Notes: a model not told the origin generated them from the sequence alone. Shown: positions 10,857 to 24,460, numbered from the stretch's first letter. The stretch: DNA of 64,000 nt from Diphasiastrum complanatum (GCA_029204225.1 CM055092.1:24749207-24813206), one strand, 5' to 3'. Numbers and translations are program-made.

Positions 10857-12529
10857 CATCTCCAGCTCCTCCAAGGGAATATTTGCAAGCTCGTGTAGAA
10901 AGGTGAACTTGATTTTTTTGGTCGTTGGAACATGTTTCTCAACATCATCTACTGGTCCAAATAGGTCCCTATAAGCGTGTTTGCATTCTTCTTGTCCTAT
11001 TGCTGCTTTGTTGGGTGTTGCTAAAAGAATATATGAGTTTTCAACACATTGTTAAGCAGATGGAAACAATTTGCTCTTATTGGAAACAAACAACTAGAAA
11101 TTTAGCTCAAATAAACATACATGATTAGATTTGAGCAACTATTAATGACATCTTGCTTTCTATAAATCTTGAGATGAAATCCACAACACTGCACGTATCA
11201 ACACTACCTTCAGTAAACACGATTCGCTTTGCATGACCTGAAGATTTACTCTGATTGGATCTCGAAAGCAAAAGCTGTCTGCAGAAAATGAGAATCAAGA
11301 ACATTTTTAGAAGCCACTGAACCATTGCAAATTATCATTTTTACCCGAAACAAGGCAGAAAGAAATTCTAATTATTTGTCACCACTGCATAATAACATAT
11401 ATGTGCCTTGAAATTTCCAACCTTTTTCTACCATGACCACTAGTCTTCTTTTCAGGTGAATGTTCATGAAGAATTGCAGCTTCTACAAAACTCAAAGAAG
11501 AATTTTTCCGACTCATGTGCCGAACTATATAAAAAAAGTCGTTTTCATCGTATTTCTCCCACTGCAGTCACCAATGTACACCAGGGAACTATAAATTATC
11601 ACTTTTTATTTCTCACATATGGGAGATTAAACACGCGTTAAAATCAAAAGACCCTTCTTCAAACATTTGGAGAGCAATGCGCTTTATAATGTGACCTAGC
11701 TGTATAACCCACTATATATAATAAAGTTGACTTTAAATGCAGACGACAGAGAGCGATATTACTACCAACAAGATCAAAAGCTTTGTACTCTAACCATACC
11801 AGTGGCATTTCAGACTCATAGTCTTCTAAGGGGAAGTTAAGTTTCTCGGTGTGACCAAGTTTAATTGCTGCCCTATCATAATTCCTGAGCCACAAAATAG
11901 TTCTAACACATTAGCAGACCAACGGAGTTATGAACGATATTTAGAATGGTAATTTCATAAACCAGAAAGTCATTGAGAATCAGTTAACTGCCACCAGTTC
12001 ACACAAACCTGGCTGCTGCTATCTCATTATGATAGGCTCCTGCAAAGCAAAGTGGCGCTCATTAGCGTCAAGAATAAGTCATTTCCGAGTATCCTCGAGG
12101 TCTTGTTTTTTGATGAGGTTGTATCAATCCATAAATTCATTGTCACAAAAATCGTACAAATGGAGAGCTGTCCTGGGTTAGCCATTCTTCCAAAACGTTT
12201 GTCCCCTTTTCTTCTCCTGTTATTGGAAAATGAAAAACCATATAAACTGGTTGCATTTCAAACATATGTAAGTAGCTTTGTAAAGAAAATATAAAACGCT
12301 AGATCTTACAAAAAACAAATCAAATTTGCTCAGGCCATAGCTACTTTCGTTCTAAGAGAGTTTACATGTAAATAGCTTTACAAATATCATCGATTTCTCA
12401 CAATAATTATTTTTCAAAGAATTCATGTAATCTGGCAGAACATATTTTCTTTCCATACCAGATATTTGATTCCCATCTTCCCGTTCGTTTTCTGTGATAA
12501 ACACCTTCATGCTTACTCCTCCCTGCCAT
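10857..12529 (-). pseudogene. AP2-domain transcription factor gene copy, type I (exons 1-6; last exon lost)
   Basis: Minus-strand exons: 1 from the ATG at 12529-12527 (MAGRSKHEGVYH..., with RTGRWESNIWYGKK); 2 at 12039-12009 (31 nt, encoding AYHNEIAAAR); 3 at 11884-11800 (NYDRAAIKL ... DYESEMPL); 4 at 11561-11422; 5 at 11278-11208; 6 at 11020-10857. Exons 2-6 have AG/GT borders and compatible phases, so they read as one protein. Exons 1-3 form a single AP2 DNA-binding domain of the AP2/ANT type, with the GRWE and NYDRAAIK motifs. Exon 4 resembles the linker after the first AP2 repeat in that clade (IVRHMSRKNSSLSF). Exons 5-6 match no family I know. How exon 1 joins exon 2 is uncertain, because plant AP2 genes usually have a 9-nt micro-exon there. 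Exon 7 is missing because repeat C is joined at about 10713. Confidence 0.75.
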
Positions 12530-12841
12530 AGCTGCCCGTGAATTTCACTCTCACGTAGAGGTAACCGGCAAAATCGACGTAGAGGATTGCGATTGCCTAA
12601 GAAAAAAGTATTTGTAGTTGAAACTTACAATGAAGCAGCACGATAGCTAACTGTGATATGAAGTATGAAAAATCGGAGCTAGCGTGGAAGCAAACATATG
12701 AGATAGAATGTCACCCGAGTTAGAGAAAATGGGTTTTCTAAAATTTTATTGGTCCACGTATTTGATGGGCAGTTGAAAGGCAGTTCAAGTGAGGATGAAG
12801 GGAAAACACGTGCATTTTAGAGAGACTGAACACGAGCTTTC

Positions 12842-12856
12842 AGAAACTTTTGGAAA
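12842..12856. promoter_or_regulatory. Heat-shock-element-like motif
   Basis: The sequence GAAACTTTTGGAA follows the nGAAnnTTCnnGAAn pattern with one mismatch (TTT for TTC). Homologous positions at 30257-30271 and 60246-60260 have the perfect form. Confidence 0.5.
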
Positions 12857-13083
12857 GCGAACTTTCCACAGAGTGCGCGCAAGCGATGGATCGAGAGACA
12901 AGAATGTGAGTTTGAGAGAGGGAGTTGAGAGATGGAGAGAGGAGAATGTGTCTTCTTGTGGATTGGGAAAGGTTGCTTTGATGAGATAGGAGGAAATTAA
13001 TCACATGGTCTAATTCATTTTAATGTATCTTGTTTGCAGGTAAGCGTATGATTTATTCTGATTCATATTTGCTTTCCCGGCTC

Positions 13084-13230
<147 letters not shown>

Positions 13231-13619
13231 GCACCAAAGATGCCTTTGATGCTTACAATTCAAATGCTGGGGAGCGGCTGCTACACTCCTTGCAAATTGC
13301 TAAATAATTTTCTCTTTACTCTGGAGCTAGATTGAACGATCATCAAGAACATATGCTGCCACGCTATTGATTGATCAGGGTTTTAGAGGCGGGAGGTGGC
13401 AGTAGTAATCTGAAGCAATAACCCAGTTACAAACGCGATGAGAGAGAGAGAGGTTAATGCGATTGAGACACTAAGAGGACGCGAGAGAGAGAGAGCGCAG
13501 GTTGCAGAATGTGAGAGGAGAGAAGATTTGAGAGAGCGAGGAGATATTAAAGATTCAGGGTCTTTAAGGTTAGGGTTTTTTTTTAGGCCAGGTATCTAAA
13601 ATGTGAATTAATAAAATTG

Positions 13620-14562
13620 ACTTCAATCACTATGTGATCTCTCGCTCTCTCTCTCTCAAATAATTGGGGATTTGTTAAACTAATTATCACTTAGCTTACA
13701 TACACAATAGGAGTCATATACTCCTTAAACCTAATGGAATCACCATGCTCAATAATTCTCACCATTTCTCACAATTACCTAGAATCGAAGCAAAGAATCA
13801 CAAACATAACTATTTGAAGAGCATTTGATAACAAGGTATGATTCAGACCCTATTGATGTTGAGAGCTAACATAAAGTACAGCTTGCTTTTCCTGCAACAT
13901 TTTCATATGAAATCAATCTTCTTGGATTCTTCTTGGACAATAAGAAAGCAAGTTGACTAGTCATATATGGCCTAGAAACATGATTACAGTTTAAAGAGGA
14001 TGGATTGAAGTGGCTAATATCTTAAAAATCAACACTTTTAGGCTAGAAGGGATTTTGAAAATTCTCACTATCTCCAGCTCTTCCAAGAGAATATTTACAA
14101 GTGCGAGTGGAAAGGGAAACTTGATTTTTCTAGTGGTTGGAATAACATTCTCAACATCTTCTACTGGTCCAAATAGGTCCCTATAAGCGTTTTTGCGTTA
14201 TTCTTGTACTACTACTGCTTTGTTGGATGTAGCTTAAAAAACATATGAATTTTCAGCACATTGTTAAGGAGATGGAAAACATTTGGTCATATTGGAAACA
14301 AACAACAATTGGATTTTAGCAACTATTAATGACATCTTGCTTTCTATAAATCTTGAGATAAAAAGCATAGTGTTTTACGTATCATCACTACCTTTTGTGA
14401 TAACGATTCACTTCACATCACCTGAAGATTCGCTCTGATTGGAGCTCGTAAGCAAAAGCTGTCTACAAAAAATGAGAATCAAAAACATTTTTAGCAGCCA
14501 CAGAATGATGGAAATTATCTATTTATAACAAGGCCAAAGGATATTTTGAATATTTATCACCA
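13620..14562 (-). pseudogene. AP2-like gene copy, type II (exons 5-7), inactivated
   Basis: On the minus strand this has exon 5 (14462-14392), exon 6 (from 14232) and exon 7 (near 13890-13840), followed by a 3' flank that abuts the next copy's promoter. Exon 5 has an in-frame TGA where other copies have CGA. Exon 6 carries the TAA shared by all type II copies (ATSNKAVVVQE then stop). Upstream, within intron 4, the sequence changes to repeat A, so exons 1-4 are absent. The copy lies directly upstream of the type I copy at 10857-12529, same orientation. Confidence 0.75.
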
Positions 14563-16127
14563 CTGCATAATAACATATACAAACCACCAGGTTTGACTCA
14601 CAAAGTATCATGCAACCACAATGCTCATACAGAGAGTCTACCACCATACTCTCGACCAACTGGCTCGTCCCCAATCCAACTTGACCACAAGTGGACCACA
14701 TGAGCGACATGGCTCAAACTGAGGAAATCTCACTACCACTTACAAGTATAAACCCTAAACCCTAAACCCTAAATCCTCCATATAGCTAGGCTGACATCGT
14801 ATAAGACACTTACAAGTACGAACAAGTAAAGCTTACATAAATGAGCAGCTGAGGCTCAAGCTGAGGAAATCTTACTACCACCATAAGATTGCACCCTCAC
14901 CAGATAGATAGCTAGTAGACAATGACAAGTCAATCAGCATAAATGACTACTTTGTTTAACTGTAGCAAATGCACAACCACATAAAACTCCGACTCAGATC
15001 TAAACTACCGTAACAAGGCAACATGGAAGCCCACACACACTCACGCAAACCAACACGAATGATAAAGCATCAAATACATGACCAAGGCTGCCCATAAGTG
15101 GTATCCTGTCGTACCAGCACCTGTGCCACCTTGTAGATCCGCTGCTACACCACTGGTCACCAAATCACATCCTCAACCATGGCATGCACCTATACCAAGA
15201 TGCTCTCACATGCAAGCATATCCAACTGTCCAATAAATCTTGAAAGTTGATCCCTCGTACTGAGGTATATAGCTCAGAGTGACTTCCTCTAGGCTTATCC
15301 CTGATCTCACCCCTTGAGAATCTGCACCATGGAAATTCCAATACCTGTGCCAAGCCTAGACTCTTGCAAATACAGCCAACTGCATGAAAGCTATAGATAG
15401 CTTAATCACGCCCATGATGGTAGATGCCTCCCCATCGATGCCAATGTCCAAAATTGGCCCCTTGCTGTAATGCCAACCTGTACTCCCAAATGAGCACACC
15501 ATGAAGTCCTCGCCATCAATGTCCCTTGCAATAGTAGATCAGTAGCAAAACACCCATCATAGTTTTTGCCCTCCGATCCCACCCCGTGCGATCTCCATCA
15601 GCTCTCCAACCTAGAGCTGGCTCTCAAAGTTTCACACTTTGTCCATTTCCATTTGCAGTGTTTTGATTCCATCATGAATCCCACTTATAAGTCACGGCCA
15701 TGCCAATGACTCAAGTCCAGTATGAAATAGCTGCCCCCTGATGATCATCCCATGCAATGCCAGCTCTGATTACAAAGATTTGGGCATCTACCCTGCAGTG
15801 CCCACCTGTATTCACCCAAGCTATCTCCAAGCTGCTCTTGTGAATGGTTCCAAACCATTCCCTAAGAATACACTGAGATGTGAACTCCAAAGCCACCATC
15901 AAGTTCCTCACATGATGGTGCATGCCAATATCCATCCAAGTGAACCTGTGAGATCTTCCATGGCCCAAACCAAATGATCTACAACCTATCATCCCTGGAA
16001 TCTGCATCCCTGATGCAACACTGATATGACAACTTGACTTGACTTACCCAAACTGGCAGTTGAACTGTATCTCTCCGATGACAAACCTGATACACTGCTC
16101 CACAGCTACAATGACTTGATTAGAATT
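14563..16127 (+). repeat. Chimeric repeat A, copy b (left part)
   Basis: This begins at the intron-4 junction of the type II copy and carries the non-coding part of A up to GACTTGATTAGAATT, where a copia LTR interrupts it. No gene is recognised here; the short frames are not conserved as proteins. Confidence 0.75.
14750..14775 (+). repeat. Interstitial telomere-type repeat (AAACCCT)3
   Basis: Three perfect AAACCCT units are followed by AAATCCT inside this A copy. The other A copies have an unrelated phrase here (TGAGACTTACATCCTCC), so the telomeric units are private to this copy. Confidence 0.85.
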
Positions 16128-16783
16128 TGTGAAAATTGTCAACATTTCCTAGCTAGTTTGAGGCCTAAATTGGCTAAAATTGTAAATAGTTTTGGTTCTG
16201 GAGTTTCACACGTGTGAACCAGGCCACAATGTTTTTATTTACTGTATTTTTTCAGTATGATGAAGTGTCAAACTTCATACCCTTCAAAATGAGACCATTT
16301 TGATGTATTTTGGTCATATAAGCCATTTTTAGCTATTTTTCCTATATAGGGAATATCTAGGGTCAAGTACCTTCTAGAGAGAGGAGAGAGAGTCATCTTC
16401 CTCATCCATAAATAGTAGGGAAGTCGTGGAGAACAGGTTGGAGAAACCTTTTGTATGCTTCATTGAGATCAATAGATCATTGTCATTGTTTCTTCCTCCA
16501 TTGAGAGCATTGTTGTGTGTATTGTCTTCAAGCTATTGTGTATGATCTTAGGTGCTTTCCAAAAGTGATAGGCTGATGTATTATGGACTGTATAATGCTA
16601 TTTTGGGCCGCACTTGATGTTTATGGAAGTTTCCATTTTGTGATAAATGCTTTTTGATCAAGTTCTTTGCATTCTAGGTAGCATAGAATGTGTTGCCAAT
16701 TCCTAGCTTATGTAGTTTGGAGTGCAAGCATTCAAGCCAATGATCTTGGAGTTTAGATCCACTTAGGATCTGTATTTTTCACA
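16128..16783 (+). repeat. Copia 5' LTR (orphan)
   Basis: This 656-bp LTR starts TGTGAAAA and ends TTTTCACA, giving perfect 8-bp inverted ends. It is followed at once by a primer-binding site, so it is a 5' LTR in plus orientation. A TATA-like CTATATAGG lies at 16342-16350. The first 475 bases match the LTR at 1-475 (inverted). No gag or pol of this element follows. Confidence 0.92.
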
Positions 16784-16796
16784 TGGTATCAGAGCT
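16784..16796 (+). other. Primer-binding site (initiator Met-tRNA type)
   Basis: TGGTATCAGAGCT directly follows the LTR; this is the usual plant copia priming sequence complementary to the 3' end of initiator Met tRNA. Confidence 0.9.
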
Positions 16797-17344
16797 AGTT
16801 GGCTTCTATTTACAGTAAGTATTCCATTTTTGGTGATATTTGGATGTTTGATCAAGTTCTAGCAAGATTTTGCATTGCTTTGTTGATCAAATCTTACTAA
16901 CCTTTGTTTTGTGAGTTGAACTTGTGGATCAAAAGCATATTTCAGGTCTATTGAAGATCAGAGGCTGAAAAGAAACTATTTTGGATCAGATCATAACACC
17001 TAATCATTTGTGATTGTGAGGCTTGTGCATATTCAATACTAACAATGTTCTTTTCAATCCTATTGTTGACAATCTCCATTCTTGGATGAACACTCTCCTT
17101 AAGTGGATGAAACTTCTCCTTAAGTGGATGACAAATGCTCTTTTGAGTGAGTTGTAATTCTCCTAAAGGCTGATCAAAGCTCCCATTTGGATGAAAGATC
17201 CCCTTTTTTGGGTGAACATATTGTAAGCTCCATTGTGAAGAGCATATTGTAAAGATTGTACATGAATGAGTGACATAATGAACCTCCAATAGCTTCATTT
17301 CCATCAACAAAACCAGCCAAGAATGCTAGTACAAGTCCAAAATC
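16797..17344. other. Copia leader remnant, then unassigned sequence
   Basis: About 150 bases after the primer site look like copia leader (repeated GATCAAGTT and GATCAAA words). From roughly 16946 to 17344 I recognise nothing certain. A minus-strand frame of 120 residues (17310-16948) contains two adjacent HPLKE repeats, matching a 19-20-bp DNA repeat CTCCTTAAGTGGATGA near 17095-17130. The right end continues the A-type copia pseudogene beyond the point where other copies switch to AP2-like exon 3. Confidence 0.4.
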
Positions 17345-17479
17345 AAAACAATGCTCACCAATGTAGCTACTTTTACCATAAAATTTAAAGTAAACTTGAA
17401 AAACACTTCCTTGCTACTCCTTTGAGCTTACTTGAGTCTTCAATATGATGTAAAATCATATCCATAACACCTTTGCCAA

Positions 17480-18385
17480 TTACCTCTTGACTAATTCCAA
17501 ATTGCCAACTTCCCTTTTGACTAGTTGAAGCACTTTGAGATCACACTCTTCATCTTCAACTTGACCATTAAAGTCATTGAACAAAATTCGTCTTCCAAAT
17601 CCAATACTTGATTTTACAGCGAGATAACATCCATCGACTTGCATAGCTCCATGTACACAAGAAGATCCTCCAAAAGATCTTTCACTCTTCATAAGAGTTC
17701 GATACTCAAGATCCATTGCTTGGATCCACTCCTCTTCTTTCCTTGCTTGATCTACACTTGTAGGCTCATCCAAAGAGGTAACATTATTTCCAGAAATTAC
17801 TTGCTTACCCTTTTGATCATATGTGAGCCTTGAAGGGACTTGTCTTTCTGTTGATGTTCTGTTTGGCTTTTGGATTGATGAAGGTCCATCATCATCACCA
17901 TCAAAAACAGGATCATTTTCATCAACATCAAAAATGTTAGTTCCATCCACACTTCCATCAATCATGTTTGAAAAAACTTTTGGAATGTTCCTCTCATAAA
18001 AAATGACATCTCTACGAATAGTCACCTTGTTAGTTGAAGGAATGTAAACCTTGTAGGCTTTACTCACCTCACTATATCCAACAAAAATACCTCTTCTTGA
18101 AGAAGGATCCTCCTTGATCCTATCATCAAGAGTAATGTTGACATAGCATATGCGTCCAAACGTTCTTAGAAAGTTGACACTCGGCCTCCTCTTGAATAGC
18201 ATCTCAAAAGGTGTCCTTCCATCCAAAATAGCACTCGGCCACCTATTGCACAAGAAATTGTCACACAACAAAGCTTGAACCCAAAATGGTTTTTCAAGAT
18301 TAGCACTTAACATCATAGCTTAAGCACTTTCACTTAAAGTCTTATTCTTCCTTTTAGCCACTCCATTTTGTTGTGGGGTCCTTGA
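17480..18385 (-). pseudogene. Copia integrase C-terminal fragment fused to unidentified frame
   Basis: The minus-strand 278-residue frame (18316-17480) matches the pseudogene at 6041-7103: the integrase C-terminal region, then the non-copia extension beginning ERSFGGSSC. Upstream remains of TPQQNGVA precede the shared TAA. This copy stops after ELVKR, earlier than the other copies, and the downstream DNA diverges near 17400 (a shorter form of the region that reads YFFYLMFEQFHVD elsewhere). It may represent an older or less rearranged end of the unit. Confidence 0.78.
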
Positions 18386-19058
18386 AGGTACACACATATT
18401 GGCTAGCTTGAAGGTACGGGTGATGGAAGTGCGAGGTGGTGCCAGTTGCAAGCCATTGGGCAAGATAGCGGACTTGCATTGGACGAGCTATGTGTGGAAC
18501 ATGCAGAGGATGAAGAACAGGTCAATAATCACACGTTGGATGCTCTTGGTGAGTGGTGAGTGTGATGAGTTTGTGGTTTTACAGTGGATAAGTCAACTCT
18601 GATCAAGTCATTGTAGCTGTGGAGCAGTGTATCAGGCTTTTCATCGGAGAGATACAGTTCAACTGCCAATTTGGGTAAGTCAAGTCAATTTGCCATATCA
18701 GTGTTGCATCGGGGATGCAGATTCCAGGGATGACAAGCTATAGATCGTTTGGTTTGGGTCATCGAAGATCTCATAGGTTCACTTGGATGGATATTGGCAT
18801 GCACCGTCATGTGAGGGACTTGATGGTGGCTTTGGAGTTCACATCTTAGTGTATTCTTAGGGAGTGGTTTGGAACCATTCATAGGAGCAGCTTGGAACTA
18901 GCTTGGGCGAATACAGGTGGGCACTACAGCCCAATATCTTTGTGATTAGAGATGACGTTGAAATACTTGGTAGGGATAACAGTACAGGATGACATGGGAT
19001 GATCATTAGGGGGCAGCTATTTCATACTGCACTTGATTCATTGGCATGGACATGACTC

Positions 19059-20712
19059 TCGAGTGGGATTCATGATGGAATCAAAACACTGCAAACACAA
19101 ATGGACAAAGTGTGAAGCTTCAAGAGCCAGCTCTAGGTTGGAGAGCTGATGGAGATCGCACGGTGTGTGATCGGAGGGCAAAAACTATGATGGGTGTTTT
19201 GCTACTGATCTACTACTGCAGGGGACACTGATGGCAAGGACTTCATGGTGTGCTCATTTGGGAGTACAGGTTGGCATTACAGCAAGGGGCCAATTTTGGA
19301 CATTGGCATCGATGGAGAGGCATCTACCATCACGGGTGTGGATAAGCTATCTATAGCTTTCATGTAGTTGGCTGTATTTGCAGGAGTCTAGGCTTGGCAC
19401 AGGTATTGGAATTGCCATAGTGCAGATTCTCAAGCGGTGAGATAAGGGATAAGCCTAGAGGAATTCACTCAGAGCTATATACCTCAGTACGAGGGATAAG
19501 CTTTCAGGACTTATTGGACAGTTGGATATGCTTGGACATGAGAGCATCTTGGTACAGGTGCACGCCATGGTTGAGGACGTGATTTGGTGACCAGTGGTGT
19601 AGCAGCGGATCTACAAAGTGGCACAGGTGCTGGTACGACAGAATACCACTTATGGGCAGGCCTTGCTCATGTATTTGACGCTTTATCATTCGTGTTGGTT
19701 TACTGAGTGTGTGTGGGCTTGCATGTTGCCTTGTCACGGGAGTTTAGATTTGAGTTAGAGTTTTATGTGGTTGTGCATTTGCTACAGTAAAACAAAGTAG
19801 TCATTTATGCTGATTGACTTGTCATTGTCTACTAGCTATCTATTTGGTGAGGGTGCAATCTTATGGTGGCAGTAAGATTTCCTCAGGTTGGGATTCATGA
19901 TGGAATCAAAACACTACAAACACAAATGAACAAAGTGTGAAGCATTGAGACCCAGCTCTGGGTTGGAGAGCTGATGGAGATCGCACGGTGTGTGATCGGA
20001 GGGCAAAAACTATGATGGGTGTTTTGCTAGTGATCTACTGTAGGGGACACTGATGGCGAGGACTTCATGGTGTGTTCATTTGGGAGTACAGCTTGGCATT
20101 ACAGCAAGGGGCCAATTTTGGACATTGGCATCGATGGAGAGGCATCTACCATCATGGGCGTGGATAAGCTATCTATAGCTTTCATGCAGTTGGCTGTATT
20201 TGCAAGAGTCTAGGCTTGGCACAAGTATTGGAATTTCCATGGTGCAGATTCTCAAGTGGTGAGATCAGGGATAAGCCTAGAGGAAGTCACTCTGAGCTAT
20301 ATACCTCAGTACGAGGGATCAACTTTCAGGACTTATTGGACAGTTGGATATGCTTGGACGTGAGAGCATCTTGGTACAGGTGCAAGCCATGGTTGAGGAC
20401 ATGATTTGGTGACCAGTGGTGTAGCAGCGGATCTACAAAGTGGCACAGGTGCTGGTACGATAGAATACCACTTATGGGCAGGCCTTGCTCATGTATTTGA
20501 CGCTTTATCATTCGTGTTGGTTTACTGAGTGTGTGTGGGCTTGCATGTTGCCTTGTCACGGGAGTTTAGATCTGAGTTACAGTTTAATGTGGTTGTGCAT
20601 TTGCTACAGTAAAACAAAGTAGTCATTTATGCTGATTGACTTGTCATTGTCTACTAGCTATCTATCTGGTGAGGGTGCAATCTTATGGTGGCAATAAGAT
20701 TTAGCTAGATGG
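19059..20712. repeat. Tandem duplication, ~829-bp unit x2
   Basis: The phrase GGGATTCATGATGGAATC occurs at about 19060 and 19889, and the following ~820 bases are closely similar, ending in GGTGGCAGTAAGATT near 19875 and its counterpart near 20700. Other A copies have one unit only. Confidence 0.8.
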
Positions 20713-20880
20713 AGGATGTAAGTCTCATGGTGGCAGTGGGATTTCCTCAGTTTGAGCCATGTCACTCATGTGGTCCACTTGTGGTCAAGTTGGATTGGGG
20801 ACGAGTCAGTTGGTCGAGAGTATGGTGGTAGACTCTCTGTATGAGCATTGTGGTTGCATGATACTTTGTGAGTCAACCCT

Positions 20881-21830
20881 GGTGGTTTGTATATGTTATT
20901 ATGCAGTGGTGATAAATATTCAAAATTTTCTTTGGCCTTGTTATGAATAGCTAATTTCCATGGTTCCGTGGCTGCTTAAAATGTTTTTGATTCTCATTTT
21001 CTGTAGACAGCTTTTGCTTACGAGCTCCAATCAGAGCGACTCTTCAGGTGATGTGAAGCGAATCGTTATCACTAAAGGTAGTGATGATACGTACAACACT
21101 ATGCTTTTTATCTCAAGATTTATAGAAAGCAAGATGTCATTAATAGTTGCTAAAATCCAATCGTTGTTTGTTTCCAATATGACCAAATGTTTTCCATCTC
21201 CTTAACAATGTGCTGAAAATTTATATGTTTTTTTAGCTACATCCAACAAAGCAGTAGTAGTAAAAGAATAATGCAAACACGCTTATAGGGACCTATTTGG
21301 ACCAGTAGAAGATGTTGAGAATGTTATTCCAACCACTAGAAAAATCAAGTTTCCCTTTCTACTCGCACTTGTAAATATTCTCTTGGAAGAGCTGGAGATG
21401 GTGAGAATTTTGAAAATCCCTTCTAGCCTAAAAGTGTTGTTTTTTAAGATATTAGCCACTTCAATCCATCCTCTTTAAACTGTAATCATGTTTCTAGGCC
21501 ATATATGACTAGTCAACTTGCTTTCTTATTATCCAAGAAGGATCCCATAAGATTGATTTCATATGAAATTGTTGCAGGAAAAGCAAGCTGTACTTTATGT
21601 TAGCTCTCAACATCAATAGGGATCTGAATCATACCTTGTTATCAAATGCTCTTCAAATAGTTATGTTTGTGTTTCTTTGCTTCGATTCTAGGTAATTGTG
21701 AGAAATGGTGAGAATTATTGAGCATGGTGATTCCATTAGGTTTAAGGAGTATATGACTCCTATTGTGTATGTAAGCTAAGTGATAATTAGTTTAAGAAAT
21801 CCCCAATTATTTGAGAGAGAGAGAGAGCTA
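20881..21830 (+). pseudogene. AP2-like gene copy, type II (exons 5-7), inactivated
   Basis: Exons: 5 at 21007-21077, 6 at 21237-21400, 7 at 21578-21619 (ends CAATAG). Exon 6 carries the type II TAA early in the frame, so no full product is expected. Upstream, intron 4 joins inverted repeat A. Downstream a short GA tract leads into a type I promoter block. Confidence 0.75.
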
Positions 21831-22532
<702 letters not shown>

Positions 22533-24460
22533 AAAACAATTTAAAATTAAACATGAAGAGACTAGAAATTACTAGAATGGCTACTTTTTAAATAATATAG
22601 TTAAACCAATCTTTGCAAAGGTTACCATTGATTCAAAATAGTAAAATCTGCTTAACTTGAGCTTTGCGAGGGTTAGTTTGCATCATACGTAAGTTTGATG
22701 TGCAACGTCATTATAAACCATCGTCGACCTAGTTGACAGACACAAAACATCAAAATTGACTCGAGAGAGGGTTAAAACCATGTGAAGCATGATTATTTAT
22801 AGTACTTATGCGGGGGTTGTTCTTTGGTGAAGGTTCAACCCTCATCGAAGCTCTAGTTACTTATTGACCCTCCAAGAAGATTTTGAGATCTTGTTTCATA
22901 GTACTCTATATGTTTTGTAGTTTTTAACCCATAATTGCCAAAGAAGCAATTTCTCTAATATATAAGTTTGAAATTCGACTCATTTTGCACAAATGCTAGT
23001 GAAGCTCATACACGTACTTTTTATGAATTTTGCTTGAAACTAAAAACCAAAACTTATGCACGTCTTTTGTGGTGCAATGCACAGATTCTCCAGATCCAAC
23101 CATCAAACAATTTGCAACATCTACACATGATTTGGTGTTTCTAGCAACAATAATAATGAAGTGGGACAATTTTTGGCATGGTGGCATTCGATCCCAATTT
23201 GCCACAAAAGTCATAGAGGATTACATATAATTGCCAAAAATTTCCAATTATTACAGAGTGACAGTACTATTAATATCCATCAATGAACTAAAAACTAAAC
23301 ACTATCAATCCTCTCACTCACATTCATCCCCATCTCATCCTCACTCTCATCTATACTCTATTTTTCTCTCTCTCTCAACAACGGAAAAAAGAAAGTCCAT
23401 CTCTAATTTAGGAGTGAAACACATTTTGGTTCGTACCAACGGTTTTTTTTTGGTCAAAAAAATTTGTGTGGATTATCCATGCATGGATAATCCACTCGGA
23501 ATCCAGAATCTAGATAGAGATTTATTCAAATCCATATTAGTAGACTGTTGAAATATTAAAAAATCTAGCGAAAGTTGATTGGTGGTAGTTTTTGTGTTGA
23601 TGTGTTAGTCATAAGCATTGGCAGCCTAAACTTATTTCTAAATCAGCACCTTGTTTTTTTCTATCTATTTCATTCTTTACTTTGTTGTTTTCCAATAGTT
23701 GATTATGTATTTTCTCTGCAAAACACAATAACTATACATACATATGTATGTATGTATAAAAAAAAAGCATTACATTCTGTAAAACAATTAAAATTAAACA
23801 TGAAGAGACTAAAAATTACCAAAATTGCTATTTTTTAAATAAAATAGTCAACCCAATCTTTGAAAAGTTTACCATTGATTCAAAATAGTACAATTTGCTC
23901 AACTTGAGCTTTGCGAGGGTTAGTTTGCATCACAAGTTAGTTTGTTGTGCAATGTCATTGTGAACCATCGTCGACCTAGTTGATAGACACAAAACATCAA
24001 ACTTGACTCGAGAGAGGGTTAGAACTATGTGAAGCATGATTATTTATAATACTTATGCGGGGGTAGTTCTTTGGTGAAGGTTCAACCCTCATCGAAGCTC
24101 TAGTTACTTATTGACCCTTCAAGAAGATTTAGAAATTGTGTTTAATAGTACTCTATATGTTTTGTAGTTTTTTTCCCATAATTGCCAAAGAAGCAATTTG
24201 TCTAATATATGAGTTTGAAATTTGACTCATTTTGCACAAATGCTAGTGAAGCTCATACACGTACTTTTTATGAATTTTTCTTGAAACTGAAAACCAAAAT
24301 TTATGCACTTATTACCAACCTTCTGTATATATACACTCCATCATGTGTAAACAAGTTTAGTCCTTTGAGAATTATTCTAGTTCTACTGACACCATCTGAA
24401 ATCCTTGACACTTTATTGAATAGAACAGAGGTTTTCAAGGCTTGACTAGACTCAGAATAA
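22533..24460 (+). repeat. Repeat family C (two partial direct units)
   Basis: Two head-to-tail partial C units meet at about 23508 (AGATAGAGATTTATTC). The second lacks the integrase remnant because of a deletion (GTTAGTCAT joined to AAGCATTGGCAGCC near 23612). A 28-bp perfect palindrome lies at 23468-23495. No gene is recognised. Confidence 0.75.

Larger units (their letters stand above)
17345..20880 (-). repeat. Chimeric repeat A, copy c (complete, inverted)
   Basis: This is the longest A copy, reading on the minus strand from intron 4 of the type II gene at 20880 to the copia-derived pseudogene ending near 17345. It is the inverted counterpart of 14563-16127 and of the A copies at 38-41 kb and 62-64 kb. 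An internal segment of about 829 bp is duplicated in tandem. Confidence 0.75.

Noticed and set aside
16946-17310. 120-residue minus-strand frame with HPLKE repeats as a gene
   Set aside because: No start context, family similarity or second copy; the repeat is a short DNA duplication.
20880-21205. Frames such as MVPWLLKMFLILIFC (and copies) that look like a signal peptide plus short protein
   Set aside because: They read through intron 4 into exon 5; the hydrophobic start is the intron polypyrimidine tract.
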